This document shows, in pieces, positions 1 to 7,380 of a stretch of DNA of 12,003 nucleotides; position 1 is the stretch's first letter, and each line of letters begins with the position of its first letter. Both the position numbers and the translations under genes were made by a program. The notes under the pieces were generated by a model, which searched no databases, was not told where the DNA came from, and saw nothing but the letters and a program-made list of their open reading frames with translations. This DNA comes from Euperipatoides rowelli (Eukaryota > Onychophora > Udeonychophora > Euonychophora > Peripatopsidae): the NCBI GenBank assembly GCA_003024985.2, contig PXIH01S0008590.1; one strand, 5' to 3'.

Positions 1-72
1 AAATATAGCTATTATTTTTTTTTCAGTCGGCGCAAATTCAAGACAGTCGGTCGGGTTACCCGAAACAAAAGA
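1..72. other. unassigned left edge
   Basis: This stretch is richer in G and C than its surroundings. It contains a direct repeat of CAGTCGG (24-30 and 44-50), a perfect 13-nt inverted repeat TCGGGTTACCCGA (51-63), and a T-run followed by CAG (about 13-26) that looks like a splice acceptor by composition only. I cannot assign it to an element. It abuts the T-run where LINE-A homology stops and may be the end of another repeat that lies outside the window. Confidence 0.3.
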
Positions 73-94
73 TTTTTTTTTTTTGGCCTAATGT

Positions 95-542
95 ATTCTA
101 TATGCTATTCCATTTTAAATTATCTTGTATAACTAAACCCAATATTTTACATGCATTAGAGTTTGTAATTTTACTATTATTTAATTCTATCTCTATAATT
201 TAGCTATTTTTGGTTAGTTTATGCAACATAAAAGTTGCTTTTTGGAGATTTAGGTTCATTCCTTGTCTCTGTGCTCGAACATCAACTATTGAACTTTTAA
301 TCATAGATTTAAATGACTGTTTATCCGAAGTTAAAACAATTGATGTGTCATCTATATAATGTTCAATCCTATATTAATGGTTATTATAAAAACAAAACCA
401 CATAAAACTAAACCTTGTGGGACACCGTTGTGAATTTAAATAGTGAACATGTCATCTGAATTAGGAACTCTTAACAATTGTGAGCTGTCAGATAGAAATG
501 AAAAAATCCCATTTTATCAAACCCATTGGAGGGCGAATTTCA
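95..542 (-). pseudogene. LINE-A reverse transcriptase, motifs B and C and the following region
   Basis: The minus strand resumes the RT downstream of the nested insertion. In order it gives F-S-F-L-S-D-S-S-Q (about 485-510), motif B N-G-V-P-Q-G (412-429), motif C Y-I-D-D (347-358, the catalytic Asp pair) and about 45 uninterrupted codons after it, then C-K-I-L-G-L and N-L-K-W (about 95-150), the usual block after the palm. Motif B and motif C are in different frames and only about 50 bp apart, so a short internal deletion as well as a frameshift is likely. Homology ends near the 12-nt T-run at 73-84; the first 72 bases of the window look unrelated. Confidence 0.85.
535..542 (+). repeat. candidate 8-bp target-site duplication, left copy
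   Basis: GAATTTCA here compares with GAGATTCA at 2565-2572, 6 of 8 identical. An 8-bp duplication would fit hAT, P or Merlin-like insertion. The site is near-palindromic, so an extended inverted repeat explains it almost as well. Confidence 0.35.
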
Positions 543-559
543 CCAAATTTGTACCATTG
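543..559 (+). repeat. left terminal inverted repeat of the DNA transposon
   Basis: The sequence CCAAATTTGTACCATTG pairs with the reverse complement of 2548-2564 at 15 of 17 positions, including an unbroken core CAAATTTGTACC. It starts directly after a candidate target duplication. Confidence 0.7.
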
Positions 560-572
560 AGGCCAACCAAAC

Positions 573-580
573 TAGGCCTA
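573..580. repeat. TAGGCCTA palindrome, copy 1
   Basis: Perfect 8-bp palindrome near the left end of the DNA transposon; one of four in the window. Confidence 0.6.
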
Positions 581-717
581 TAAAAAAATTTTTATATCAC
601 TCAAAAAATTGAGAATAACTTTTAAAATATGTCTATTTGAATATTCCAAAAGATGGCATGCAGTTTTTGACAGGTTCATATTGGACACTTCTTTAAAGCG
701 ACTGACCCAATGAAAAA

Positions 718-733
718 TGTCCCACCCGTTACA
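718..733 (+). repeat. subterminal motif copy L1
   Basis: TGTCCCACCCGTTACA, exact. It lies 175 bp from the left end, mirroring the outermost right copy at 171 bp. Such motifs usually bind the transposase. Confidence 0.8.
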
Positions 734-1079
734 CTAGTTAGGAAAGGCTGTGTTTATTTTATTGGTGTATATGACAAAATACCAGTAACAATTTTCTAAA
801 TATCTCACATAATTTCTCTCTAGAAAACATTACATAATCATAAATTTAACACATTTTTGTGTCCACTTATGATGTTATAACGTAACAAGAGGGGTAGTTT
901 TGTAAAATAGCCTAATCATCTGTTGATGAATTTTTGAGTCATAAATATCCTGTCTATTATTTTTTTTTTTCAGTGTGCAAGGTAGCCTAAATATATATGA
1001 CAGGAGTAAAATTTCTGATTGTTCATTAGTTGGTTATCAATAATAAATTGTGTTGGTGTAGCCTACTTTACTAGAAATA

Positions 1080-1095
1080 TGTCCCACCCGTTACA
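1080..1095 (+). repeat. subterminal motif copy L2
   Basis: TGTCCCACCCGTTACA, exact, 537 bp from the left end and in the same orientation as copy L1. Confidence 0.8.
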
Positions 1096-1579
1096 AAAAA
1101 AGGTAATTGGCAGTTGTTGTTCAGGAGGTGGTTTATCAACACAGTATCGTTAATACCTAGCATATGTCCTATATGACTAACTTATACCTTTAAATTACAT
1201 TTATGTAACTGTAATTTCTACCTTATTTTTTTATTAATTTATTTTTACATAATAAACAGAGAAACATAAATTAATACTAATAATTTTATTATTTTTAATT
1301 CAAATAATATTTAGCCTAGTAAAAAAAATATTAGCCTACCTGATAGAACAGTTAAACAAAATAATACTGAGAATTTATAACAAAGTAAATGAACTTAAAA
1401 TTCATTCAGGTTCATTTAAATAAATTATATTGAGTAAAAAATGCACAAAAGTGTGCAGCAATATAGTTCTTGAGAAAAAAAATACTGATGATTGAGCACT
1501 TAGTAGGTTACATTATCAATGAACTTTGCAGTTTAAAAATTGCAAACATCATCACTAGTTGGATATACTGTATCTAGTC

Positions 1580-1905
1580 TTATTCAAGAGAATTATAGAT
1601 AGAGTTGTTTGTAAATGTGCACTGTCCATGGCTGTTAATCATAGGGTCTTTAAGTCGCCAAACAATATGATTTTCTGGGATGAGATCATCATCTTCACAA
1701 CTAGTATGAAATACTTCTTTCCTGCACATTTCAGAAATTTTATTTCATACTCTGAACCATCACTGTATCCGAAACAACTCCAGCATTGTATTTCAACTTG
1801 TTGAATCTTTGACAGTGTAGGCTACTTCACAACTGTTGCTGTAGTGGGTGGGGCATGCTCTTTAACAGATATGACAGCAAACTACAAGCGCAAATGACTA
1901 AGCTT
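1580..1905 (-). pseudogene. frameshifted coding remnant inside the DNA transposon
   Basis: Two overlapping minus-strand frames each look like protein and join by one frameshift near 1690-1700. The first (1642-1821, 60 codons) reads Q-C-W-S-C-F-G-Y-S-D-G-S-E-Y-E-I-K-F-L and ends in a K-K-Y-F run. The second (1583-1744, 54 codons) gives E-D-D-D-L-I-P-E-N-H-I-V-W-R-L-K-D-P, then S-H-G-Q-C-T-F and a stop at 1580-1582. Above 1821, beyond a stop, the first frame continues with A-P-P-T-T-A-T-V-V. The order (E-x-K-F-L, then an acidic D-D-x-I-P-x-x-x-I-V block, then R/H-G-Q-x-x-F near the stop) resembles a C-terminal module I recall from invertebrate transposon-associated proteins. That likeness is from memory and untested. 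The rest of the protein is missing. Confidence 0.4.
1840..1855 (-). repeat. subterminal motif copy R4, degenerate
   Basis: It matches the reversed motif TGTAACGGGTGGGACA at 13 of 16 positions. It lies within the upstream part of the coding remnant, so it may be a decayed site or chance similarity. Confidence 0.45.
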
Positions 1906-1988
1906 CTTTTGTTCATTTAAATTAGGCAACTATCTAATCACTGAAATTATAAAAAAACTGAATAGATGCACATTTTTTGCAGTTTACA

Positions 1989-2004
1989 TGTAACGGGTGG
2001 GACA
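1989..2004 (-). repeat. subterminal motif copy R3
   Basis: Exact reversed copy TGTAACGGGTGGGACA, 560 bp from the right end, the mirror partner of copy L2. Confidence 0.8.
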
Positions 2005-2161
2005 AAGATAAGTTACAAAGAATTTTATGATATATAGTCATAAGTTTCTATAGAATTAGCATCAGAAAAAATGTGTTTTTTTAAAGCACAGCTCTACTAA
2101 TACTTAATAAAAGCATTATAAAGCACACCCTGAAAACAATATTTTATTGTTTGCATCATCA

Positions 2162-2178
2162 TGTAACGGGTAGGGACA
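2162..2178 (-). repeat. subterminal motif copy R2
   Basis: Reversed copy with one extra base (TGTAACGGGTAGGGACA), 386 bp from the right end. No left-hand partner was found at the matching distance. Confidence 0.75.
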
Positions 2179-2191
2179 AAGTAGATTACGG

Positions 2192-2199
2192 TAGGCCTA
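2192..2199. repeat. TAGGCCTA palindrome, copy 2
   Basis: Perfect palindrome inside the DNA transposon, 13 bp after motif copy R2. Confidence 0.6.
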
Positions 2200-2377
2200 T
2201 ACAAGTAAGTGTGTACAATTTAAATAATTTTGAAAATAAAGGATGTATTTAAATAGTAGGCTACAACCCTTAAAAATTAAGACAGCCAGAGAAATTATCT
2301 TTACAATGATGCAATAAGAACTAGTATCTTTGTTGCAAAGACACACCTATTTAAACTCATTGTTTTTCTGGAATTTG

Positions 2378-2393
2378 TGTAACGGGTGGGACA
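2378..2393 (-). repeat. subterminal motif copy R1
   Basis: Exact reversed copy TGTAACGGGTGGGACA, 171 bp from the right end, the mirror partner of copy L1. Confidence 0.8.
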
Positions 2394-2547
2394 AATACAT
2401 CCTGAGAAAAATATATTAAAAAAGTAATTTCAGAAGAAAAAAAAAAGTCCATTTTGTAGCCCAAAGTGATACAAACATAAAAATTGTAAAATAACATTTT
2501 ATAGATGAAAAACTACATTTTGTCAGCAATTTAACTAGCTGACTTGC

Positions 2548-2564
2548 CAACGGTACAAATTTGA
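2548..2564 (-). repeat. right terminal inverted repeat of the DNA transposon
   Basis: Read on the minus strand this is TCAAATTTGTACCGTTG, the inverted partner of 543-559. On its outer side LINE-A coding sequence resumes within about 8 bp. Confidence 0.7.
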
Positions 2565-2572
2565 GAGATTCA
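2565..2572 (+). repeat. candidate 8-bp target-site duplication, right copy
   Basis: GAGATTCA is the right-hand partner of 535-542. It lies in LINE-A's P-G-W/stop-I block, so at least this copy is original LINE-A sequence. Confidence 0.35.
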
Positions 2573-2708
2573 TCCTGGAACATTCATCTTAATCAACTCA
2601 ATGATGAAAATATTGTAATTTAAATTATCATAAGCCTTTGAGTAATCCAAAATTAATGAGAAAACTTTTTCCTGATTTTTATCCATTATTTCTATTAATT
2701 TATATACA

Positions 2709-2716
2709 TAGGCCTA
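2709..2716. repeat. TAGGCCTA palindrome, copy 3
   Basis: Perfect palindrome inside decayed LINE-A RT sequence just upstream of motif A. Confidence 0.6.
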
Positions 2717-3359
2717 TATAAAATTAAGTATTGAGTAGATGATTTTGTAGGGATGTTTCCAAATTGAAAAAAATCTATGATTTTTAACAGAATTTAATAA
2801 AATATTATGGTATAAATGTGTCTTTCCAGGATTTTTGAGAATGATGACTGTATAGATATTGGACGTAATTGATTAGGATGAAATACATGTTTATCTTTCG
2901 GGATTGGAACAAGATACAACATTTTCCACATTTTAGAAACATAAGAGAGATCCAGTGAACTGTTAATCAAGTAAGTTATAGGTGCAGATAATTCAACACA
3001 AAATTATTTTATTAAAAAATTGGGTATTTCATCTGGGCCATGAGATGCATGTTTACCTTGATATTTTTTAGTAGGTTAGATACCCAATATTCTTTTACTT
3101 TTGGAAGATTTTTACACAATCTAATTGAAGGTACCAGTAATTTGGAGATGTCAAATGGAGGATGTAAATTTGACAAAGATCTAAAAAAATTCAGCTGCTT
3201 CTTTATAAGATTAAAATAGATTTAGAGGAAAGTTAGAAAAACTGTTTTTATTTGAGTAATTAATAGTTTCCTTTATAACTATATAATATTCTGATGAGCA
3301 GTTATTAATTCTGTTGATTTTGTTGTTGAGTTCTTTTTCTTTTTAGGATTTTATATATC

Positions 3360-3790
3360 AATAATTTTGACCATTACAAAAAAACCTTTACTAAGTTATA
3401 TAGATAATTCTTTTCCTTAATGAGGGCCTTTATTTTGACATTGATCCAACTCTTATCTAGTTTATTACATTTCTTTTTAGTTAAAGGATAGGCTTTTTTA
3501 TACATTTCTGACATTGAATTGTTAAAGTATTGAAGTACAACATCCAAATCTTGTTTATCATAAGTTGACGATCAATCAAAAGATGTGATCCATCTTCCAA
3601 ATTCGATGTGATTAGATTGTTTTTTGGTCTATGGTAATATTCAATAGTATTGTTTTTTAATACAAAAGCTTCGGCAAGAAGATCTGGGTTCAATATGATT
3701 AGGTTATGATCAGATCCTTGAATTGGAGCAGAAATGTTGACAGAATATCCAATTAATCCTTTATAATAACACTTTTAATTATTAAAATTG
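3360..3790 (-). pseudogene. LINE-A endonuclease C-terminus and linker
   Basis: This is the most upstream part of LINE-A that I can recognise. In one frame it reads about seven residues, then A-P-I-Q-G-S-D-H-N-L-I, the last conserved block of an AP-type endonuclease. The catalytic SDH lies at 3706-3714. A stretch of about 50 codons follows and then, after two stops, a Lys-rich linker (about 3385-3550) ending in K-E-K-N-Y-L-Y, typical of the region between endonuclease and RT. An open frame of 70 codons (3481-3693) covers part of it but starts inside the domain and shifts frame in the linker, so it is a fragment and not an independent gene. The QET and GDFN parts of the endonuclease are absent. 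The element is either 5'-truncated here or broken by the neighbouring fold-back repeat. Confidence 0.7.
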
Positions 3791-3850
3791 TGGAATGAAT
3801 TAAAACAGAATGTTTTCGACAAACTCCAAACTATCATTCACTATTCTGGC

Positions 3851-4064
3851 AACATTCCAGTTTACATTCCCCCCAAAATGATTGATTTGTCAGAAAAGTA
3901 ATATCGATAAAAATATATCAAAAGGGGTTATTGCACCTCTTGATTATCCTAGAGTTGGAGCTTAGTGGATTTTACACATATAACTTGGAGTTAGGGCTCA
4001 GAGTGTTAGGTCTGTAATAAAAGACGTATGATGGCCATTTTGGGGGAATGTAAACTGGAATATT
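3851..4064. repeat. fold-back repeat / MITE-like element
   Basis: The 30-nt arm at 3851-3880 is matched in inverted orientation by 4036-4064 with one substitution and one missing base in a C/G run (28 of 30). Each arm centres on CCAGTTTACATTCCCCC or its complement. The 155-bp interior has no obvious coding capacity, and the pairing does not continue beyond the arms or into the interior. No convincing target duplication is visible. It adjoins the broken 5' end of LINE-A, so it may mark that boundary. The size and arm length fit a small non-autonomous DNA element or a fold-back element; the superfamily is unknown. Confidence 0.6.
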
Positions 4065-4800
4065 TCCTTATAATTTCTAGGCTATATTTAAAATCTATTT
4101 AATTGATAAATAAAATATTGTTAAATTTGTTACAGACTAGGCTAGAGCCTATAGGCTTAATTACTGCACTAAACTAACCAAGTTTCCACGAATAAGCTCA
4201 TATTTAGGTCTAACAATGCAGCATCTGTATATATTTTATTGATGACTAAAGCGTATTTACTTTATATCAAATTATGCGCTACCAATATCACATCTTTAGT
4301 GAGTAGGCTTAGCTATAAGTTAATTTGTATAGAAGTATTATAGTTTTGGTTTGCATAATTTAGTTTAATTAAACTAATTTTTTTTTTTCAAATACATTTA
4401 ATATCAGTGATTGATGGAATCCTACAATTAAAACTGGTGTAGGCTTATTAGGCCATCAACTTTGCATGTATCAAAATTTAGTGTTACTAAGAAAATTAAG
4501 CAAAAATGCTGTTTATTTGGATTGTTTTTCTATAGACCCTATAACTAATATTAAAAAAAATGTTAGCTACTACAAAAACATTAGGTCTACTGGTACATTA
4601 AGAGTGGTAGCCCTCTGGGCTACCATAAAAAAATTATAATTTCTAACCCTGATAAATGAAAATAATTTGTAAAGTTCTCAATGTGTAATGCATTTTATCT
4701 TATGATCTTTTTTATTTCAATTATCCATTGTATCTTAATTCAATACTAATTTATAAACTGATATTTTTATTGTTGCAAGAAAAAAATAATTGAATGACTT
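4065..4800. other. gene-free interval with a perfect short hairpin
   Basis: I see no coding sequence on either strand. It is AT-rich. It contains the 12-bp palindrome AGCCTATAGGCT (4146-4157), a T-run (about 4379-4388), and a perfect 9-bp hairpin with a 3-nt loop at 4605-4625. It probably includes unrecognised repeats and possibly the 5' end of LINE-B. Confidence 0.5.
4605..4625. repeat. perfect 9-bp hairpin
   Basis: TGGTAGCCC is followed by the loop TCT and the exact complement GGGCTACCA, then an A-run. Terminal hairpins are found at the 3' ends of some non-LTR elements and Helitrons, but neither element can be shown here. Confidence 0.55.
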
Positions 4801-4875
4801 CTCCCATGAGCCTTCGAGCGAGCAGCTTCGAGCTCAACAGTTACACTCGGAAAGTTAAATTATGTACGGTATGTC
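4801..4875 (+). promoter_or_regulatory. CpG-bearing segment, possible 5' UTR of LINE-B
   Basis: In an otherwise CpG-poor region this short stretch has several CpGs and a direct repeat CTTCGAGC (4812-4819, 4826-4833). It precedes the LINE-B ORF1 start by about 300 bp. An internal promoter there is plausible but inferred only from position and composition. Confidence 0.25.
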
Positions 4876-5133
4876 TATTAGATACGGTAGATAATAAGCT
4901 TATTTATGCTTTTAAAGCTGTATATTTTGAACTTTAAAGAATTGTTTTTTGTCTTGGTTTGAAGAGTATACTAATGATTTCTGGTAGTACTCCTTTTTTT
5001 ACAATACGAGTACTTGGTGGATAGTGTAGGTCTTGTGAAACTTTGGAGGTCATCACGTTCTTGCCGGTGTGTGTTATTCCAGTGGATATTTCTGGTGCTT
5101 TATGTATTATTATCTACCAGCGCTAGTTTTGCT

Positions 5134-6060
5134 ATGGCACCTAGTCCTGTGAATTTCAAGGAAAATTTTAAAAGTTATGCCTCTTTGATAGATTATAAGA
5201 TATAAAAACAAAGTATGTAATAGTGGATGAGAATTACAGACCCCAAAGGTTACAGTTCAATGTACTGATTGATATTTTGGAAGGTATAAACCTTTTAAAC
5301 TCCTTGGCAGAGTTTAGTAAATTGGATAACTAATTCTATAACTTTATTGATTTGACTAGTCCACATGCAGTAGACATTTTTTTGAAGGAATTTGCAATGT
5401 TGGGTGAAATTTATGTGGTTTTCCTGAACTCCATACCTTTTCTAATCATTGTGGGTATGACCGTTCTGCGGATGCCCGCCAAAGTGGTTCTTAGAGAAAT
5501 AGAGGCCATTTTGAAACCGTATGGTGAGGTTCTTACCATTAAGCCGTCATTAATCAAAATTAACGACACAAAGCACATTAGCACTGCTCCGGTGTTTATA
5601 ACTTTTGCCTTTTGCCCTGAAGCAACTGTGGACAATCTTCCATACACTATTGAGTCAAAGAATTGCCTGAGAGGGTGGCTACAAGGCCTTGTGCTTTAGA
5701 TGCCGCAAGGATGACCATGCTGTTGGTGGTGCAGAAGATGTCAGGGCTTTTGTATTAAGGAATGCTCCGTTTCTTCTTCTAATCAGGATTCTGCAATTAA
5801 GCAGCAGACGGACTTGCTGTCCCAGGTGGTTGAGTCATCTTTGATGGGTATAGAGTCATCTATGGAGTTACAGTATTTCAGTCAACTGCAAGTGTTATCT
5901 CCGAAGCTGGATTTCCTGTAGGGAAAGAGAATGCTAAGAGTGTTAGGTTGGAACATGCCTCTTTGATAGCTAGCCAGTCCAGTAAGCCTGATGAGCCCAA
6001 GATAAGCAGGGTCGTGAAACCTGACAAACAGATATATTCTTATGATGCAGAGATGATTTT
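5134..6060 (+). pseudogene. LINE-B ORF1 protein with damaged CCHC zinc knuckle
   Basis: ORF1 encodes the nucleic-acid-binding protein that packages the element's RNA. I start at ATG 5134 because M-A-P-S-P-x-N-F opens a sensible protein; an upstream in-frame ATG at 5014 gives a hydrophobic leader that looks like translated UTR. After a stop and frameshift the body resumes, with R-M-P-A-K-V-V and Y-G-E-V (about 5470-5530), then V-F-I-T-F and L-P-Y, the layout of Tx1-group ORF1. The longest open piece is 5352-5699. A further shift leads to a zinc knuckle (5692-5733) reading C-F-R-C, four residues, H, four residues, then Ala where the fourth ligand should be Cys. A polar, Ser/Lys-rich tail follows to about 6057. 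Broken and non-functional. Confidence 0.7.
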
Positions 6061-6784
6061 ACTTAAAATATTTTTTTTTCTGTGCCTTATGGTTGCACTC
6101 GAAGTGGATGGATGCTGATTAACAAGATGAATGACTTGACGTTTATTGGTGGGTTCCAGAGCAAGAGACTAAGTGATTTGGACTGTTTGTCTATTTGTGT
6201 TAGTACTTTTTGCCATCTATGGTGGCTAATAGTTTGGGTAGGTATGGGCCTAACGTCCGAGATCGGCCCTTCGGGCTGGATAGATCTTTACTATCAGTTT
6301 TTCATTTAGCCTATGTTAAAATGATGTATCATTTGCAGAAGGTAAGCCCTTCATTTTTTCTTTCTTATTTGTTACGATATATTTTTGATTACTGTTAAGA
6401 GGGTGATGTGGAAACCGTATTTAGTTATTATTAGTTTAAGAGGGACTGTTTTCTTTTGTATGATTACAACCTTGTGCCTTGAGTTATTTTTTTCTATTGA
6501 CCAGCTTTTCAAGGTGAGAGTTGTTTTCAGATATTTGGGGGTATCCAAACATTTGATATTTGTTTTTTGAAATTTTTTTATGTCTTGTCAATATATTATA
6601 TACAGTATGTGTAATTCCGATTGCTTTTTCATTAAGGTAATCCAACCCATAGTTCTGGGTTGACTTGCCAATTCTGTAGTCTTTATGTTGGCTTACTCTT
6701 TGGGGGTTTATTATAAGAATAATCTTTACTTTTATTTTACAAATTTTTTTATTTATCATGATGTCTGACAATTCATCTGTTTAG
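6061..6784 (+). other. decayed end of ORF1 and ORF1-ORF2 interval of LINE-B
   Basis: About 720 bp with only short open frames. A piece at 6082-6309 may be the degenerate end of ORF1 but has no motif I can name. The remainder is T-rich, including a stretch on which the opposite strand gives a spurious 95-codon frame. I regard this as inter-ORF and decayed sequence of LINE-B. Confidence 0.5.
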
Positions 6785-7380
6785 TCTCTTAACATTCAGG
6801 AGCTGAATACATATAATAATAAAAAATTGTTATACAAGTATTTATTGAGATCTAANGTGGGTATTGCCATGGTCCAAGAGACTAAAATTAAGAGGCAGCC
6901 TCTTTTTGGCTTAAAGATGTTTGAAGCACAGCACGATGTGTTCCAAGGTTGCTCTCTCTCTCTTCCAAAAGGGGGTGGCTGTGTTAATTGATAATGCCAT
7001 GGGCATTCGTGAGGGCTACTGACCAATACCTAATTTTGGAAATGATGTTGGGGTCAAAATTGTTTCTGGTTAACTATTATGTGCCTAATATTTTATCTCT
7101 TAACAGGTCTTTGCTTAAGGAAATAAAATCCTATATTCCGCATGTTTCTTCATTGATTTGGGGGATGGGGTGATTTTAATGCTGCTTTATTGTCGGAATT
7201 TGTGAAAAGTTATTTTATTAAGGATGCTGCAATGGTTAAGCACTTGGAACATATCCCTATGCACTTTGCCAAAACATCAAATAGATTAGATTGTGTTTTA
7301 TAAGTTAGGATCCTTGAAATTGAACACTTATAAGGTTATACCCATTACTTTCTCGGATCATGGCTCTTTGATATTGCAGT
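6785..7380 (+). pseudogene. LINE-B ORF2: AP endonuclease domain
   Basis: This domain nicks target DNA to prime reverse transcription. It opens with S-L-N-I-Q-E-L-N and reaches M-V-Q-E-T-K-I (Q-E-T near 6880), the Glu-bearing metal site. A short CT repeat (about 6952-6963) sits in the S-L-S-L-P-K-G-G-G stretch where the frame is lost. The reading then changes frame and gives V-N-Y-Y-V-P-N, a G-D-F-N-A-A-L block (GDFN at about 7169-7180), S-N-R-L-D-C-V-L, and finally F-S-D-H-G with SDH at 7353-7361. All four hallmark blocks are present in the right order and spacing, but at least three frames are needed. One ambiguous base (6856) lies between S and V-G-I-A. Confidence 0.8.

Larger units (their letters stand above)
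560..1560. other. non-coding left half of the DNA transposon
   Basis: Apart from the two subterminal motif copies I find no coding sequence here. It is AT-rich, has one TAGGCCTA palindrome (573-580), several TAGCCTA strings, and a long T-run ending in CAG (about 960-972) like the one at the left edge of the window. A short A/T-rich tract at about 1195-1330 is nearly all A and T. Confidence 0.5.
543..2564. mobile_element. 2.0-kb DNA transposon with terminal inverted repeats and symmetric subterminal motifs, superfamily unknown
   Basis: This block lies exactly where LINE-A is interrupted. Its ends match in inverted orientation over 17 bp with 15 identities (543-559 and 2548-2564). A 16-bp motif, TGTCCCACCCGTTACA, occurs twice in the left half in this orientation (718, 1080) and three or four times reversed in the right half (1840 degenerate, 1989, 2162, 2378). 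The outermost copies are 175 and 171 bp from the ends, and the next symmetric pair 537 and 560 bp. Flanking 8-mers GAATTTCA (535-542) and GAGATTCA (2565-2572) agree at 6 of 8 and may be an aged target duplication, although the same bases can also be read as a continued inverted repeat. A broken coding remnant lies inside on the minus strand. No transposase catalytic motif was seen, so the copy is probably non-autonomous. The family is not one I recognise. Confidence 0.7.
2565..3060 (-). pseudogene. LINE-A reverse transcriptase, N-terminal half through motif A
   Basis: The minus strand encodes G-P-D-E-I-P (GPD at 3031-3039), W-K-M-L-Y-L-V-P-I-P-K, then L-R-P-I-S (RPIS at 2854-2865) and S-K-I-L-E-R. 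This is about 80 codons in one frame with a single internal stop. After a frameshift a Q-F-G-N-I-P block follows, and another frame holds motif A, L-D-Y-S-K-A-Y-D (2627-2650), whose first Asp is a metal-binding residue of the polymerase site. The frame then gives N-V-P-G followed by TGA where RTs of this type usually have Trp. The LINE stops at about 2565, at the edge of the nested DNA transposon. The spacing of blocks is normal, which makes the identification secure despite the decay. Confidence 0.85.
85..3790 (-). mobile_element. LINE-A: degenerate CR1/Jockey-like non-LTR retrotransposon, split by a nested DNA transposon
   Basis: Read on the minus strand, this element shows the expected order of a non-LTR retrotransposon pol protein: an endonuclease SDH motif (3706-3714), a basic linker, the RT N-terminal region with GPDEIP and RPIS, motif A LDYSKAYD (2627-2650), then GVPQG (412-429), YIDD (347-358) and the downstream K-I-L-G-L block near 140. 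Motif A and motif B are separated by about 2.0 kb of foreign DNA, so the element is one copy in two pieces. The left end stops at a T-run (73-84), the right end near 3790 inside the endonuclease, so most of the endonuclease and any ORF1 are missing. Stops and frameshifts occur throughout and it cannot be active. The clade is inferred from motif style only. Confidence 0.85.

Noticed and set aside
11-26. Poly-pyrimidine tract plus CAG as a splice acceptor (also near 960-972)
   Set aside because: No open exon follows either site; T-runs are common in this AT-rich DNA.
1559-1804. 81-codon plus-strand open frame
   Set aside because: It is antisense to the better-supported coding remnant of the DNA transposon and contains no recognisable motif.
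718-2393. Regularly recurring 16-mer as a CRISPR array
   Set aside because: Copies are in both orientations, 180 to 900 bp apart, and lie in a eukaryotic transposon.
4605-4646. Helitron 3' end (hairpin followed by CTAA)
   Set aside because: The CTAA is about 17 bp from the hairpin and is not followed by T, and no matching 5' TC end or Rep/helicase sequence was seen.
5411-5647. 78-codon minus-strand open frame
   Set aside because: Lies opposite LINE-B ORF1, whose plus-strand reading has the family motifs.
6210-6570. Overlapping plus-strand frames of 61-62 codons
   Set aside because: Composition is that of T-rich non-coding DNA (many F, Y, L, V) with no conserved block.
6952-6963. CT dinucleotide repeat as a microsatellite of note
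   Set aside because: Only six units and explained by the Ser/Leu codons of the LINE-B endonuclease region.
6484-7026. Two minus-strand open frames of 95 and 76 codons
   Set aside because: They lie opposite LINE-B inter-ORF sequence and the endonuclease start, and show no motif.
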